The position numbers were made by a program, and so were the translations under genes. The notes under the pieces were generated by a model. That model was given only the letters and a program-made list of their open reading frames with translations, had not been told where the DNA came from and made no database searches. DNA of 32,824 bases from Nioella sp964229645 (GTDB lineage: Bacteria > Pseudomonadota > Alphaproteobacteria > Rhodobacterales > Rhodobacteraceae): positions 1 through 32,824 of the forward strand of contig NZ_CAXREX010000117.1 of NCBI RefSeq assembly GCF_964229645.1. Direction: 5' to 3'. How positions within the stretch are numbered: position 1 is the first letter of the stretch; each line of letters opens with the position of its first letter. Of this stretch, positions 7,455 through 16,105 are shown in pieces.

Positions 7455-8423
7455 ATGAACCTGAGTATCGAACCGCTCATCTATATCGGCATCTTCGTCG
7501 GCATCGTGATGCTGGTCGAAGGTGTCTACCTCGTCGCCTTCGGCAAGTCGATCAGCCTGAACTCCCGCGTCAACCGCCGGCTGGACCTGCTCAACAAGGG
7601 CACCAACCGCGAAGACGTGCTGGCCAAGCTGCGCAAGGAACTCGACCAGCATACCGGGTCGCGGACGATTCCGCTCTATTCGCTGATCGCCGACAAGGCG
7701 CAGAAGGCCAATATCGCGTTTACGCCGCAACAGCTGATCCTCGTGATGATCGGGCTTGGCGTCGCGGCGTTCCTGGGCCTGACCATCGCCACCACTGCCT
7801 CGATGCCGATCCGGATCATGGTGGCCGTGGGCATGGGTGTGGGCGGCGTGTTCTTCTGGGTCAACTCCAAGGCCAAGAAGCGCCTTGCCCTGATCGAAGA
7901 ACAACTGCCCGACGCGGTGGAATTGATGGTGCGCAGCCTGCGCGTTGGCCACCCTTTCGTGTCGGCCATCAATACCGTGGCCAAGGAAGTTGCTGACCCT
8001 CTCGGGTCGGAACTGGGCATCATCGCAGACGAGGCCGCCTATGGCCGCGATGTCAGCGACGCGATTGCATCCATGGCCGAGCGGCTCGACATGCAGGACC
8101 TTCGCTTCCTCGCGGTGGCCGTGGGTATCCAGCAGAAATCGGGTGGTAACCTGGCCGAGATCCTGAACGGCCTGGCCAAGGTGATCCGCGCCCGCTTCAA
8201 GCTGTTCCGCCGGGTGAAGGCGATCACCGCCGAAGCCAAGTGGTCGGGCATGTTCCTGTCGGTCTTCCCGCTTCTGGCACTGATCGGCATCAACGTGATG
8301 CAGCCCGATTACTACGCCGACGTGATGGAAACATCAGCCTTCATTCCGGCCTGTGCCGTGGTGGCGGTGATGCTGGCGGCGAACTTCTTTTTCATGCGCA
8401 TGATGGTCAACATCAAGGTCTGA
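7455..8423 (+). CDS. tadB: Tad inner-membrane platform protein TadB
   Basis: A 322-residue integral membrane protein with a T2SSF (GspF) domain. Hydrophobic segments lie near residues 9-29, 93-135, 267-285 and 293-315. Between them sits the cytoplasmic T2SSF domain (LPDAVELMVRSLRVGHPFVSAI through GGNLAEILNGLAKVIRARFKL). TadB and TadC form the platform on which CpaF acts. The gene starts 5 nt after cpaF and ends 12 nt before tadC. Confidence 0.95.
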   Translation: MNLSIEPLIYIGIFVGIVMLVEGVYLVAFGKSISLNSRVNRRLDLLNKGTNREDVLAKLRKELDQHTGSRTIPLYSLIADKAQKANIAFTPQQLILVMIGLGVAAFLGLTIATTASMPIRIMVAVGMGVGGVFFWVNSKAKKRLALIEEQLPDAVELMVRSLRVGHPFVSAINTVAKEVADPLGSELGIIADEAAYGRDVSDAIASMAERLDMQDLRFLAVAVGIQQKSGGNLAEILNGLAKVIRARFKLFRRVKAITAEAKWSGMFLSVFPLLALIGINVMQPDYYADVMETSAFIPACAVVAVMLAANFFFMRMMVNIKV

Positions 8424-8435
8424 GGAGCACACGGC

Positions 8436-9401
8436 ATGGACCAGATCAATGCCCTTATTCAAGACTATCTCGGACCCCTTGGGTGGCTCTTCATCGCGGG
8501 CTTCCTGGGTGTCCTTCTGATCCTGGTCGCGCTTCCGGCGGTCCTGACCAAGAAGAAAGACCCGCTGGCGAAGCTGAAAGAGCAGAACCAGGGCGGCAAC
8601 GCACCCGAGATCCAGCGCGCCCTGCGTATCGGCGGCAAGAACGAGAAGCTGGACCGCTTCGCCCAATTCCTTGAACCGCAGGACCAGGAAGAATTCAGCC
8701 AGATCCAGCTGACGCTGCTCAAGGCGGGCTACCGGTCCAAGGGGGCGGTGCAGACCTTCCATTTCGCGCAATTCGCGCTTGGCATGGGCTTCCTGGCGCT
8801 CGGCGTGATCTACACGCTGATCATGCCGGGCATGAGCACGCAGAAAAGCATCCTGTCAGTGCTGATCCCCGGGGCCATCGGGTATTACCTGCCGAAATAC
8901 TGGATCACCAAGCGCGTTCAGAAACGCGAAGAGGAAATCACCCAGGGCTTTCCCGACGCGCTCGACCTGATGCTGGTCTGCGTCGAGGCCGGTCAATCCC
9001 TGGACCAGGCGATCATCCGCGTTGCCAAGGAAATCCGCGCTTCCTACGAGTCGCTGGCCGACGAGTTTGAAATCGTCGCCTACGAGATGAAGGCCGGCAA
9101 GGATAAAGTGAAGGTTCTCAAGGACTTCGGCGAACGCTGCGGGGTGCAGGACGTCAACAGCTTCGTGACCGTTCTGATCCAGTCGGCTACGTTCGGCACC
9201 TCGATCGCCGAGGCGCTGCGGATTTATGCCGAAGAAATGCGCGACAAGCGGGTGATGCGCGCCGAGGAAAAAGCCAATAAACTGCCGACGAAACTGACGC
9301 TCGGCACGATGATGTTCTGTGTTCCGCCGCTTCTGATCATCCTGATCGGGCCGTCGGTCTACGGCATCTCCCAGACCCTGAGCGGAGGAGGAGGGTTCTG
9401 A
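8436..9401 (+). CDS. tadC: Tad inner-membrane platform protein TadC
   Basis: A 321-residue T2SSF-domain membrane protein, paralogous to TadB. An N-terminal segment (about residues 14-35) and two more near 110-155 precede the cytoplasmic T2SSF domain (FPDALDLMLVCVEAGQSLDQAI). A C-terminal membrane segment (TMMFCVPPLLIILIGPSVY) follows. GAGGAG before the ATG gives a good SD. It partners TadB in the pilus platform. It ends 5 nt before the tadD-like gene. Confidence 0.95.
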   Translation: MDQINALIQDYLGPLGWLFIAGFLGVLLILVALPAVLTKKKDPLAKLKEQNQGGNAPEIQRALRIGGKNEKLDRFAQFLEPQDQEEFSQIQLTLLKAGYRSKGAVQTFHFAQFALGMGFLALGVIYTLIMPGMSTQKSILSVLIPGAIGYYLPKYWITKRVQKREEEITQGFPDALDLMLVCVEAGQSLDQAIIRVAKEIRASYESLADEFEIVAYEMKAGKDKVKVLKDFGERCGVQDVNSFVTVLIQSATFGTSIAEALRIYAEEMRDKRVMRAEEKANKLPTKLTLGTMMFCVPPLLIILIGPSVYGISQTLSGGGGF

Positions 9402-9406
9402 CGGAC

Positions 9407-9979
9407 ATGTGGTGGGGCAAGACAGTATTGGTGCTTTCGACCGTCATCGGTCTGGCCGCGTGCGAACCATCGCCGCGGCTTCAGCCGTTGAACGAGGGGC
9501 TGGACGCCCCGGAAGACGTGACCGTCCTGCGTGACGGCGTGGACCAGATGATCGTCGGTCACCGGCTTATGGAGGCCCGAGAATACGAACTGGCGCTAAG
9601 GGCTTACCTGCGCGCAGCGGGCGAACAGGGCATGACGGCCGAGGTGCTGTCGTCACTCGGCTCGGCCAACCTGCGCCTTGGGAGGCTCGGCCAGGCCGAG
9701 GACATGCTGCGCCGCGCGGTCGAGGTCGACCCCGAATTCGTTCCGGCCTGGAACAATCTCGGCGTGGTCCTGATGGAGCAGGGTGAATGGGGCGAGGCGA
9801 TGCAGGTCTTCCGCCAGGCCTATGCGCTGGACAGTGGCCAAAGCGACTCGATCCGCGAAAACCTGCGCTTGGCTATCGCGCGATTGGAAAATTCCGGCTA
9901 TAGTCAGGACATAACTAACGAAAGCTTCGACCTGGAGCGCCGTGGCGGGGGCCGTTATGTCCTTCTCTACGCCCAGTGA
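9407..9979 (+). CDS. tadD: TPR lipoprotein TadD
   Basis: A 190-residue lipoprotein with lipobox GLAAC (Cys19) and tetratricopeptide repeats over about residues 50-155 (EYELALRAYLRAAGEQG, AEVLSSLGSANLRLGRLGQAEDMLRRAVEVDP, PAWNNLGVVLMEQGEWGEAM). TadD acts as a pilotin-like or scaffolding lipoprotein for the Tad secretin in other bacteria. It directly follows tadC and is followed 31 nt later by a second TPR lipoprotein. Confidence 0.88.
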   Translation: MWWGKTVLVLSTVIGLAACEPSPRLQPLNEGLDAPEDVTVLRDGVDQMIVGHRLMEAREYELALRAYLRAAGEQGMTAEVLSSLGSANLRLGRLGQAEDMLRRAVEVDPEFVPAWNNLGVVLMEQGEWGEAMQVFRQAYALDSGQSDSIRENLRLAIARLENSGYSQDITNESFDLERRGGGRYVLLYAQ

Positions 9980-10010
9980 TCGAAGGAACACGAGCAGTAA
10001 GAGGCCGCAC

Positions 10011-10856
10011 ATGCGACCAATGATCCGGATCACGGCAGCCGTGTCTGTCGGGCTTGCCCTTGCAGCCTGCGACCAGACCCGCTCTGCCGACGTCGACCGG
10101 GCGCTGGAAGGCGTCAATGTCATCGACGAAACCAATCTCAACGACATCATGCTGACGGTGGCAGACCCCGAAGAGGCGGTGGCCTATTTCCGTCGCGCCG
10201 TGGCGGAAGACCCCGACAGGGTCGACCTGCAACGCGGCCTGGGCACCAGCCTGATCCGTGCGGGACACTATACCGAGGCCGTCGGCATCTGGCGACGCAT
10301 CGTGCAGGGCGACGAGGCCACGGACCAGGATCGCGTCGATTACGCGGGCGCGCTGATCCGCACCAACGATTGGGACGAGGCCGAGCGCCAGCTCGACTCC
10401 GTGCCGCCCACCTTCGAGACATATGAACGCTACCGGCTGGAGGCGATGATCGCCGACAGCAACGAGGAGTGGGAGCGCGCCGACAGTTTCTATGAAACCG
10501 CCGTCGGCCTGACGACGCGCCCTGCGGGCGTCCTGAACAACTGGGGCTTCTCCAAGCTCACCCGGGGCGACCACGAGGCGGCCGAGCGCCTGTTCATGGA
10601 GGCGATCAGCTACGATCCCAACCTCTTCACCGCCAAGAACAACCTGGTGCTCGCCCGTGCCGCGCGCGGCCAGTACACCCTGCCGCTGGTGCAGATGACA
10701 CAAGTTGAACGGGCGCAACTGCTGCACACAATGGCGCTGGCGGCCATCCGGCGCGGCGATGTGGATATCGGACGTGGCCTGCTGGAAGAGGCCATCGACA
10801 CCCATCCGCAGCATTTCGAAGCCGCCGTGCGCGCGCTGCGCTCGCTGGAAGCGTAA
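10011..10856 (+). CDS. Second TPR lipoprotein of the Tad locus
   Basis: A 281-residue lipoprotein with lipobox ALAAC (Cys20) and several TPR-like repeats (PEEAVAYFRRAVAEDPDRVDLQRGLG, EWERADSFYETAVGL, NNWGFSKLTRGDHEAAERLFMEAI) to the C-terminus. It is a relative of TadD and could be a partner pilotin or a periplasmic scaffold. The ATG at 10011 was chosen because AAGAGG (9999-10004) lies 6 nt upstream and the signal peptide starts there; the frame opens earlier at 9942, overlapping tadD. An ATG at 10020 is an alternative. The prepilin peptidase gene starts 11 nt downstream. Confidence 0.87.
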   Translation: MRPMIRITAAVSVGLALAACDQTRSADVDRALEGVNVIDETNLNDIMLTVADPEEAVAYFRRAVAEDPDRVDLQRGLGTSLIRAGHYTEAVGIWRRIVQGDEATDQDRVDYAGALIRTNDWDEAERQLDSVPPTFETYERYRLEAMIADSNEEWERADSFYETAVGLTTRPAGVLNNWGFSKLTRGDHEAAERLFMEAISYDPNLFTAKNNLVLARAARGQYTLPLVQMTQVERAQLLHTMALAAIRRGDVDIGRGLLEEAIDTHPQHFEAAVRALRSLEA

Positions 10857-10867
10857 GGACAGGCCCC

Positions 10868-11389
10868 ATGACACTTGCAATCAACGCCACCGAGGCCCTC
10901 TGGTTCCTGCCCTTCGTTCTGCCCATCTGCATCTGGGTCGCCTGGTCCGACCTGCGCGAGATGCGCATTCCCAACATATCCGTCCTGGCGCTGGCCGGGG
11001 TCTTTCTGGTTGTGGGCCTTGTCCAGGTCGGCATGGAGGTCATGGCCTTCAGCACCTGGTACATGCGCCTGGCGCAACTGGCCGTGGTCCTGCTGGCGGG
11101 GTTCATCATCTCGTCGCTTGGGCTCGTGGGGGCCGGGGACGCCAAGTTCGCCGCTGCCATGGCACCGTTCATCGCACCGGGCGACTACCTGCTGTTCCTG
11201 ACGCTTTTTGCCGCCGTTCTGATCGGGTCCTGGCTAACGCATCGCGGGGCCGGCATGGTGCCCGCCGTGCGTCGGGCAACGCCCGACTGGGTGTCCTGGG
11301 ACCGCGGCAAGCTTTTCCCCATGGGCGTGGCGCTTGCCGGTGCCCTGGTGGTCTACTTGGCGCTTGGCGCCCTTGGGACCGGCGCTTAA
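10868..11389 (+). CDS. cpaA: Prepilin peptidase CpaA/TadV
   Basis: A 173-residue A24-family aspartic prepilin peptidase, the short form without the methyltransferase domain. The catalytic aspartates are Asp28 in AWSDLREMRIPN and Asp91 in the GAGDAKF motif (family GxGD). Hydrophobic helices span most of the protein. It should cleave the Flp precursors after the Gly of SG-AVTVDW at the cytoplasmic side of the membrane. It lies 11 nt after the second TPR gene, late in the operon. Confidence 0.93.
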   Translation: MTLAINATEALWFLPFVLPICIWVAWSDLREMRIPNISVLALAGVFLVVGLVQVGMEVMAFSTWYMRLAQLAVVLLAGFIISSLGLVGAGDAKFAAAMAPFIAPGDYLLFLTLFAAVLIGSWLTHRGAGMVPAVRRATPDWVSWDRGKLFPMGVALAGALVVYLALGALGTGA

Positions 11390-11456
11390 CCGCGCCGCAA
11401 CCCCGCTGCTGCATTATACTGACCGGGGGCGGATTCAGTCGAGAGGGTCATTCCCG

Positions 11457-12773
11457 ATGAACGTGCAAGCTGCTGACGTGACCTCCTTTGCGCCGCCGAT
11501 GCTGCGGCGGCTGGAAGATACCGGGCTTCAGATGGTGATGATGCGGGACATCCTGCTCAAGACCGTCTTCCGCAAGAACGTGGAACAGGCCAGCGCCATC
11601 GCCGAGGCGATCTGCCTGCCCATGCCGCTGACCCAGACCCTGATCGACATGCTGCGCGAGATGGGGCTGATGCAGGCCATGGGCACGCTGCACGCCACAT
11701 CGTCCTCGGAAATGGGGTATCAGCTGACCGATGCAGGCAAGGCCCGCGCGCTCGATGCGCTCAGCCAGTCGGAATATTACGGTGCAATGCCTGTGCCGCT
11801 GGAAGCCTACAAGGAACAGACGCGCCGCCAGTCGGTGAAGAACGTGCGCATCACGCGCGAGGCGCTTCAGGCCAGCATGGGCCACCTGATCCTGCCTGAC
11901 GGCATGATCGACCAGCTTGGACCTGCCGTCAGCTCGGGCCGGTCGGTGCTGATGTATGGCCCGCCCGGAAACGGGAAATCCTCGATCGCTGAGGGTATCC
12001 GTGCCGCGCTTGGAGATACGATCTACGTGCCGCGCGCGATTGCCTATGCAGGCCAGGTCATCACACTGTTCGACCCGATCGTTCACACCCCCGTCGCCAC
12101 GCCCGAGACCGAGGGCAGCGGCCTGCGCCGACATTCGGCCCGCTTCGACACGCGCTATATCATGTGCCAGCGTCCCACGGTGATGACCGGCGGCGAACTG
12201 ATGCTGTCGATGCTAGACCTCAACTACAACAAGACCTCGCGCACCTACCAGGCGTCGCTGCAGTTGAAGTCAACCGGCGGCGTCTTCATCGTCGACGACC
12301 TTGGCCGCCAGGAAGAACCCCCGCAGGCACTGATCAACCGATGGATCGTGCCGATGGAAGTGGGCTACGACATCCTGACCCTGCAATCAGGCGAGAAGTT
12401 CGAGGTGCCATTCGACACGCTGGTGGTGTTCTCGACCAACTTCCATCCCAATGACCTGTTCGACGGGGCGGCGCTGCGACGGATCTTCTTCAAGGTCAAG
12501 ATCGATGGTCCCACGCAGGAACAGTTCCTCAAGATCTTCGCAATGGTTGCCCGCAAGAAGAAGGTGCCGCTCGACGAAGCGTCGTTGCTGCATCTGCTGA
12601 AGACAAAATACCCGACAATCGACAACAATTACGCGAATTACCACGCCCCCTTCCTGCTCGATCAGATCATCGCCATCTGCGAGTTCGAAGGCATACCCTA
12701 CCAGATGCGCCCCGATCTGCTGGATCGGGCCTGGGAAAACCTCTTCGTCAAACAGGAAATGATCGCCCACTAG
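11457..12773 (+). CDS. AAA+ ATPase with winged-helix-like N-terminal half, Tad-linked
   Basis: A 438-residue protein. Residues about 40-105 look like a winged-helix module (LTQTLIDMLREMGLMQAMG, then GYQLTDAGKARALDAL). An AAA+ core follows, with Walker A YGPPGNGKSS (about 167-176), Walker B VFIVDDLGRQ (about 275-284) and a sensor-like VVFSTNFHPNDLFDGAALRRI. The C-terminal part is helical. It follows cpaA by 67 nt in the same direction. I recognise it as an AAA family ATPase but not as a named gene. Its role is unknown: remodelling of the Tad machine and regulation are both possible. The ATG at 11457 has GAGGG upstream; an open frame reaches back into cpaA. Confidence 0.85.
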   Translation: MNVQAADVTSFAPPMLRRLEDTGLQMVMMRDILLKTVFRKNVEQASAIAEAICLPMPLTQTLIDMLREMGLMQAMGTLHATSSSEMGYQLTDAGKARALDALSQSEYYGAMPVPLEAYKEQTRRQSVKNVRITREALQASMGHLILPDGMIDQLGPAVSSGRSVLMYGPPGNGKSSIAEGIRAALGDTIYVPRAIAYAGQVITLFDPIVHTPVATPETEGSGLRRHSARFDTRYIMCQRPTVMTGGELMLSMLDLNYNKTSRTYQASLQLKSTGGVFIVDDLGRQEEPPQALINRWIVPMEVGYDILTLQSGEKFEVPFDTLVVFSTNFHPNDLFDGAALRRIFFKVKIDGPTQEQFLKIFAMVARKKKVPLDEASLLHLLKTKYPTIDNNYANYHAPFLLDQIIAICEFEGIPYQMRPDLLDRAWENLFVKQEMIAH

Positions 12774-12779
12774 GCGGGG

Positions 12780-12824
12780 CAAGGATTTTCCAAAATCCTT
12801 GATCGCGATTTTCTCGAAATCGCG
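12780..12824. repeat. Bipartite palindromic repeat, copy 1
   Basis: Two adjacent perfect hairpins. The first pairs 12780-12789 with 12792-12801 (CAAGGATTTT/AAAATCCTTG). The second pairs 12804-12811 with 12817-12824 (CGCGATTT/AAATCGCG) and is followed by CGG. It begins 7 nt after the AAA+ ATPase stop. The same architecture (an ATTTTCC hairpin, then a CGCGAT...ATCGCGCGG hairpin) recurs at 16595-16638. It may act as a terminator or be a REP-like dispersed element. Confidence 0.7.
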
Positions 12825-12884
12825 CGGCCCTTCCCCGATGCAAGCGCCTTTCCCGGCCTTGGGCTTTGCCCTATCTCTGGTGGC

Positions 12885-15293
12885 ATGGACGCCCTGCCCC
12901 CGATCATCGACGACTGGTTTTCCCGGCAGGGCTGGCAGCCCCATCCGCATCAACGCGACATGTTCGACGCCCGCGATGCCCCGGCGCTGATGCTGATCGC
13001 GCCCACGGGCGGGGGCAAGACCATGGCGGGGTTCCTGCCCACGCTGGCAGAGCTAGCGGCCGCCCCGCATGAGGGTCTGCACACGCTCTACGTCTCACCG
13101 CTCAAGGCGCTCGCGGCGGATATCAAGCGCAACCTGCGCCGCCCGGTCGACGAAATGGGCCTGCCGATCCGCATCGAGGATCGCACCGGTGACACACCCT
13201 CCAGCCGCCGCAAACGCCAGCGCGCCGATCCGCCCCATATCCTTCTGACCACGCCGGAAAGCCTCGCGCTGCTGACCTCTTACGAGGATGCGGCCCGGAC
13301 CTTCCGGGGGCTCAGGCGTGTGATCGTGGACGAGATTCACGCTCTGGCCGAAAGCAAGCGGGGCGATCAGCTGTTCCTGGCCCTGTCCCGGCTGGACAGC
13401 CTCGCCCCCGGCCTGCGCCGGGTAGGGCTGTCGGCCACGGTGGAAGACCCGCCCGGCCTGGCCCGCCTGCTGGCCCGCGCGCCCGAACCCTGCCGCATCC
13501 TGCATGCCGATCCGGGTCCCGATCCCGACATTGCCATGCTTGAGACGGAAGACCGCCCGCCCTGGTCCGGCGGCGGGGCAGCCTATGCGATTCCGGCGGT
13601 TTTGGATCAGATCAGGCGGCACCGCACGACGCTCATCTTTCACAACACCCGTGCGCAGGCCGAGATCTTCTTTCACAACCTGTGGCTCGCGAATGACGAG
13701 GGCCTGCCCATCGGCATTCACCACGGGGCACTGGCCCGCGAACAGAGAGAACGGGTCGAAGCCGCGATGGTGGCGGGCGAACTGCGCGCCATCGTGTGCA
13801 CCGGCACGCTCGATCTGGGGATTGACTGGGGCGATGTGGATCTCGTGATCCAGGTCGGAGCCCCCAAGAACGTCAAGCGACTGGTGCAGCGGATCGGGCG
13901 CGCCAACCATCGCTACAATGCACCGTCGCGTGCGCTTCTGGTGCCCGCGAACCGCTTCGAGGTGGTGGAATGCGTGGCCGCGCTCGAGGCGGTCAAGGCC
14001 CACGCGCTGGATGGCGACCCACGCGGTCCCGGCCCCCTCGACGTGCTCTGCCAACACATCCTGATCCGCGCTGCCGCCGGTCCCTTCGAAGCCGATGCGC
14101 TCTATGACGAGGTCAGGACGGTCGGGGCCTATGCGGAGCTGACGCCGGAGGCGTTCGCCCGCTGCCTCGATTTCTGTGCGACGGGCGGCTACGCGTTGCG
14201 CGCCTACGATCAGTGGCAGCGGCTGGTCAAGCGCCCCGATGGCCTGTGGCAGTTGCGGGACCCGAGGGGGGCTGCCCGCATCCGCATGAATATCGGCACC
14301 ATCACCGATAGCGACAAGCTGAAGGTCCAGTTGAAACACAGCCGCGGCGGCAAGCCCCTTGGCGAGGTGGAGGAAGCCTTCGCCGCCACCCTGACGCGCG
14401 GCGACACGTTCCTGATCGGGGGCCATATCGTGCGTTACGAGGGCCTGCGCGAAATGGTGGTGGAGGTCAGCCGGGATCGGGGAAGAAAGCCCAGGATCGC
14501 CGTGTTTTCCGGAACCAAGTTCGCGACCTCCACGCAGCTTTCGGACCGCATCCTGCGGATGTTCCGCGAAGACAGCTGGCCCAACCTGCCAGCCCATACC
14601 GCCGAGTGGCTGGCCTTGCAGCGCAAGGTCTCGAAGCTGCCGGAACGCGACCGCCTGCTGGTGGAGACCTTTCCCCATGACGGGCTGCATCACATCTGCC
14701 TCTACGGCTTCGCGGGCAAGAACGCGATGCAGACGCTTGGCCTGCTGGTCACGCAACGGATGGAGGCGGCGGGGCTAAACCCGATGGGCTTCGTGGCCAC
14801 CGATTACGCGACGCTTATCTGGGGGCTCGATCCGGTAACGGACCCTGCCCCTCTTTTGGCTCGGGCGGGGCTGCATGAGGCCCTTCAAGGGTGGCTTGCG
14901 GAAAACGCGGTCATGAAGCGGACCTTCAAGACATCGGCCATCGTCGCCGGACTCATCGACCGCAACAGCCCCGGTGGCAAACGCAAGTCCGGCAGGCAGG
15001 CCACTTTCTCGACCGACATTCTCTACGACACGCTGCGCAAGTATGATCCCGACCACCTGATGCTGGAGATCACCCGGGCAGAGGCCATGCGTGGGCTGGT
15101 CGATTTCGGCCGGATCGAGGAGATGCTCGACAGGATCGGGGACCGGATCGACCATCTGGCCTTGCAGCGCGTGACGCCACTTGCCGCGCCGCTCTTCCTG
15201 GAAGTGGGCAAGGTGCCCGTGAAGGGCCGCGCGGAAGAGGTGCTGATCGAACGCGAGCGATCGGCGCTGATGGCGGCGGCGGGGTTGGAGTGA
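12885..15293 (+). CDS. Ligase-associated DNA damage response DEXH-box helicase (Lhr-like)
   Basis: An 802-residue superfamily 2 helicase of the Lhr-core type. Visible motifs are the Q-motif region HPHQRDMF, Walker A APTGGGKT (39-46), TPESLALL, DEIH (149-152), SAT (183-185), the region around GTLDLGIDWGDVDLVIQ, and motif VI QRIGRANHR (335-343). The C-terminal half (about 430-800) is the Lhr winged-helix and beta-sheet bundle. In many bacteria this protein is encoded with an ATP-dependent ligase, an MBL exonuclease and PdeM. Here only PdeM (70 nt downstream) is adjacent. No clear SD precedes the ATG at 12885. Confidence 0.93.
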   Translation: MDALPPIIDDWFSRQGWQPHPHQRDMFDARDAPALMLIAPTGGGKTMAGFLPTLAELAAAPHEGLHTLYVSPLKALAADIKRNLRRPVDEMGLPIRIEDRTGDTPSSRRKRQRADPPHILLTTPESLALLTSYEDAARTFRGLRRVIVDEIHALAESKRGDQLFLALSRLDSLAPGLRRVGLSATVEDPPGLARLLARAPEPCRILHADPGPDPDIAMLETEDRPPWSGGGAAYAIPAVLDQIRRHRTTLIFHNTRAQAEIFFHNLWLANDEGLPIGIHHGALAREQRERVEAAMVAGELRAIVCTGTLDLGIDWGDVDLVIQVGAPKNVKRLVQRIGRANHRYNAPSRALLVPANRFEVVECVAALEAVKAHALDGDPRGPGPLDVLCQHILIRAAAGPFEADALYDEVRTVGAYAELTPEAFARCLDFCATGGYALRAYDQWQRLVKRPDGLWQLRDPRGAARIRMNIGTITDSDKLKVQLKHSRGGKPLGEVEEAFAATLTRGDTFLIGGHIVRYEGLREMVVEVSRDRGRKPRIAVFSGTKFATSTQLSDRILRMFREDSWPNLPAHTAEWLALQRKVSKLPERDRLLVETFPHDGLHHICLYGFAGKNAMQTLGLLVTQRMEAAGLNPMGFVATDYATLIWGLDPVTDPAPLLARAGLHEALQGWLAENAVMKRTFKTSAIVAGLIDRNSPGGKRKSGRQATFSTDILYDTLRKYDPDHLMLEITRAEAMRGLVDFGRIEEMLDRIGDRIDHLALQRVTPLAAPLFLEVGKVPVKGRAEEVLIERERSALMAAAGLE

Positions 15294-15363
15294 GGGGCGA
15301 TAGGGGGCCCCTTCACATGGTCGGTGCTTGCGATGACAGCCTTGTCATGCGATGGAACGGATC

Positions 15364-16026
15364 ATGAACGGACTGTCCTTTCCCTTCGCCGGAGAAACCC
15401 TGACCGCGCTGCCTTCGGGCGCGCTTTACTGGGCGTCCCGGCGGCTGCTCTGCGTCTCCGACCTGCATCTTGGCAAATCCGAACGGATGGCCCGGCGCGG
15501 CGGCCCGATCCTGCCCCCCTACGAGGCGCGCGAAACCCTGGCCCGGCTCGACGCCGATATCCGCGCGACTGAGCCCGAAACGGTTGTCTGTCTCGGTGAC
15601 AGTTTCGACGATCTCGACGCGATGCGCGCTCTGGAGGATGGGGCGCGGGCGATGCTATCCACTCTGATGGCCGGACGGCGCTGGATCTGGATCGAAGGCA
15701 ATCATGACGCGGGCCCCGTGGAACTGGGGGGCACCCACCTGGCCACTCTGTCGGAGGGCCCGCTGCGATTTCGCCACATCGCCCTGCCCGGTGCCCGAGG
15801 TGAAATCTCGGGCCATTACCACCCCATGGCCCGCGTGGCCCTGCAGTCGCGCAGCATCACGCGCGCCTGTTTCCTGCGGGACGAGAGCCGCCTGATCCTG
15901 CCCGCCTACGGCACCTATACCGGGGGTCTGCATTGCCATTCGGACCCCCTGCGCAGCCTGATGGGGGACGGGGCGCAAGCCATCCTTCTGACCACCCCCC
16001 CGCTTGCCGTGCCCATGCCCCGCTGA
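15364..16026 (+). CDS. pdeM: Ligase-associated DNA damage response endonuclease PdeM
   Basis: A 220-residue calcineurin-like metallophosphoesterase. Metal-binding motifs are DLHLGK (Asp33, His35), GDSFDD (78-83), GNHD (112-115) and GHYHP (150-154), a complete binuclear site. The conserved N-terminal phrase PSGALYW...RLLCVSDLHLGKSERMARRGG type is characteristic of PdeM. It probably works with the helicase directly upstream in DNA repair. The start is uncertain: ATGs at 15352 and 15364 are in frame, neither with a good SD. The second matches the usual family start (MNGLSF). Confidence 0.9.
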   Translation: MNGLSFPFAGETLTALPSGALYWASRRLLCVSDLHLGKSERMARRGGPILPPYEARETLARLDADIRATEPETVVCLGDSFDDLDAMRALEDGARAMLSTLMAGRRWIWIEGNHDAGPVELGGTHLATLSEGPLRFRHIALPGARGEISGHYHPMARVALQSRSITRACFLRDESRLILPAYGTYTGGLHCHSDPLRSLMGDGAQAILLTTPPLAVPMPR

Positions 16027-16105
16027 CGGACGTAACGTCGTTTGAACCGCCGCTTGTCGGCTGCTCCGCCCACCGGCAGGATGTTTGAGCAGACGGAGGA
16101 TGAGC

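Noticed and set aside
11415..11420. TATACT as a -10 element before the AAA+ ATPase gene.
   Set aside because: The position 17 bp upstream reads GCGCCG, with no -35 similarity. Readthrough from cpaA explains expression just as well.
13095..14756. Minus-strand open frame of 553 codons opposite the Lhr-like helicase.
   Set aside because: The helicase motifs on the plus strand are complete. The antisense frame has no motif.
16029..16039. GACGT-A-ACGTC palindrome between pdeM and the thioesterase gene.
   Set aside because: The arms are only 5 bp; such short palindromes are common and there is no supporting promoter context.
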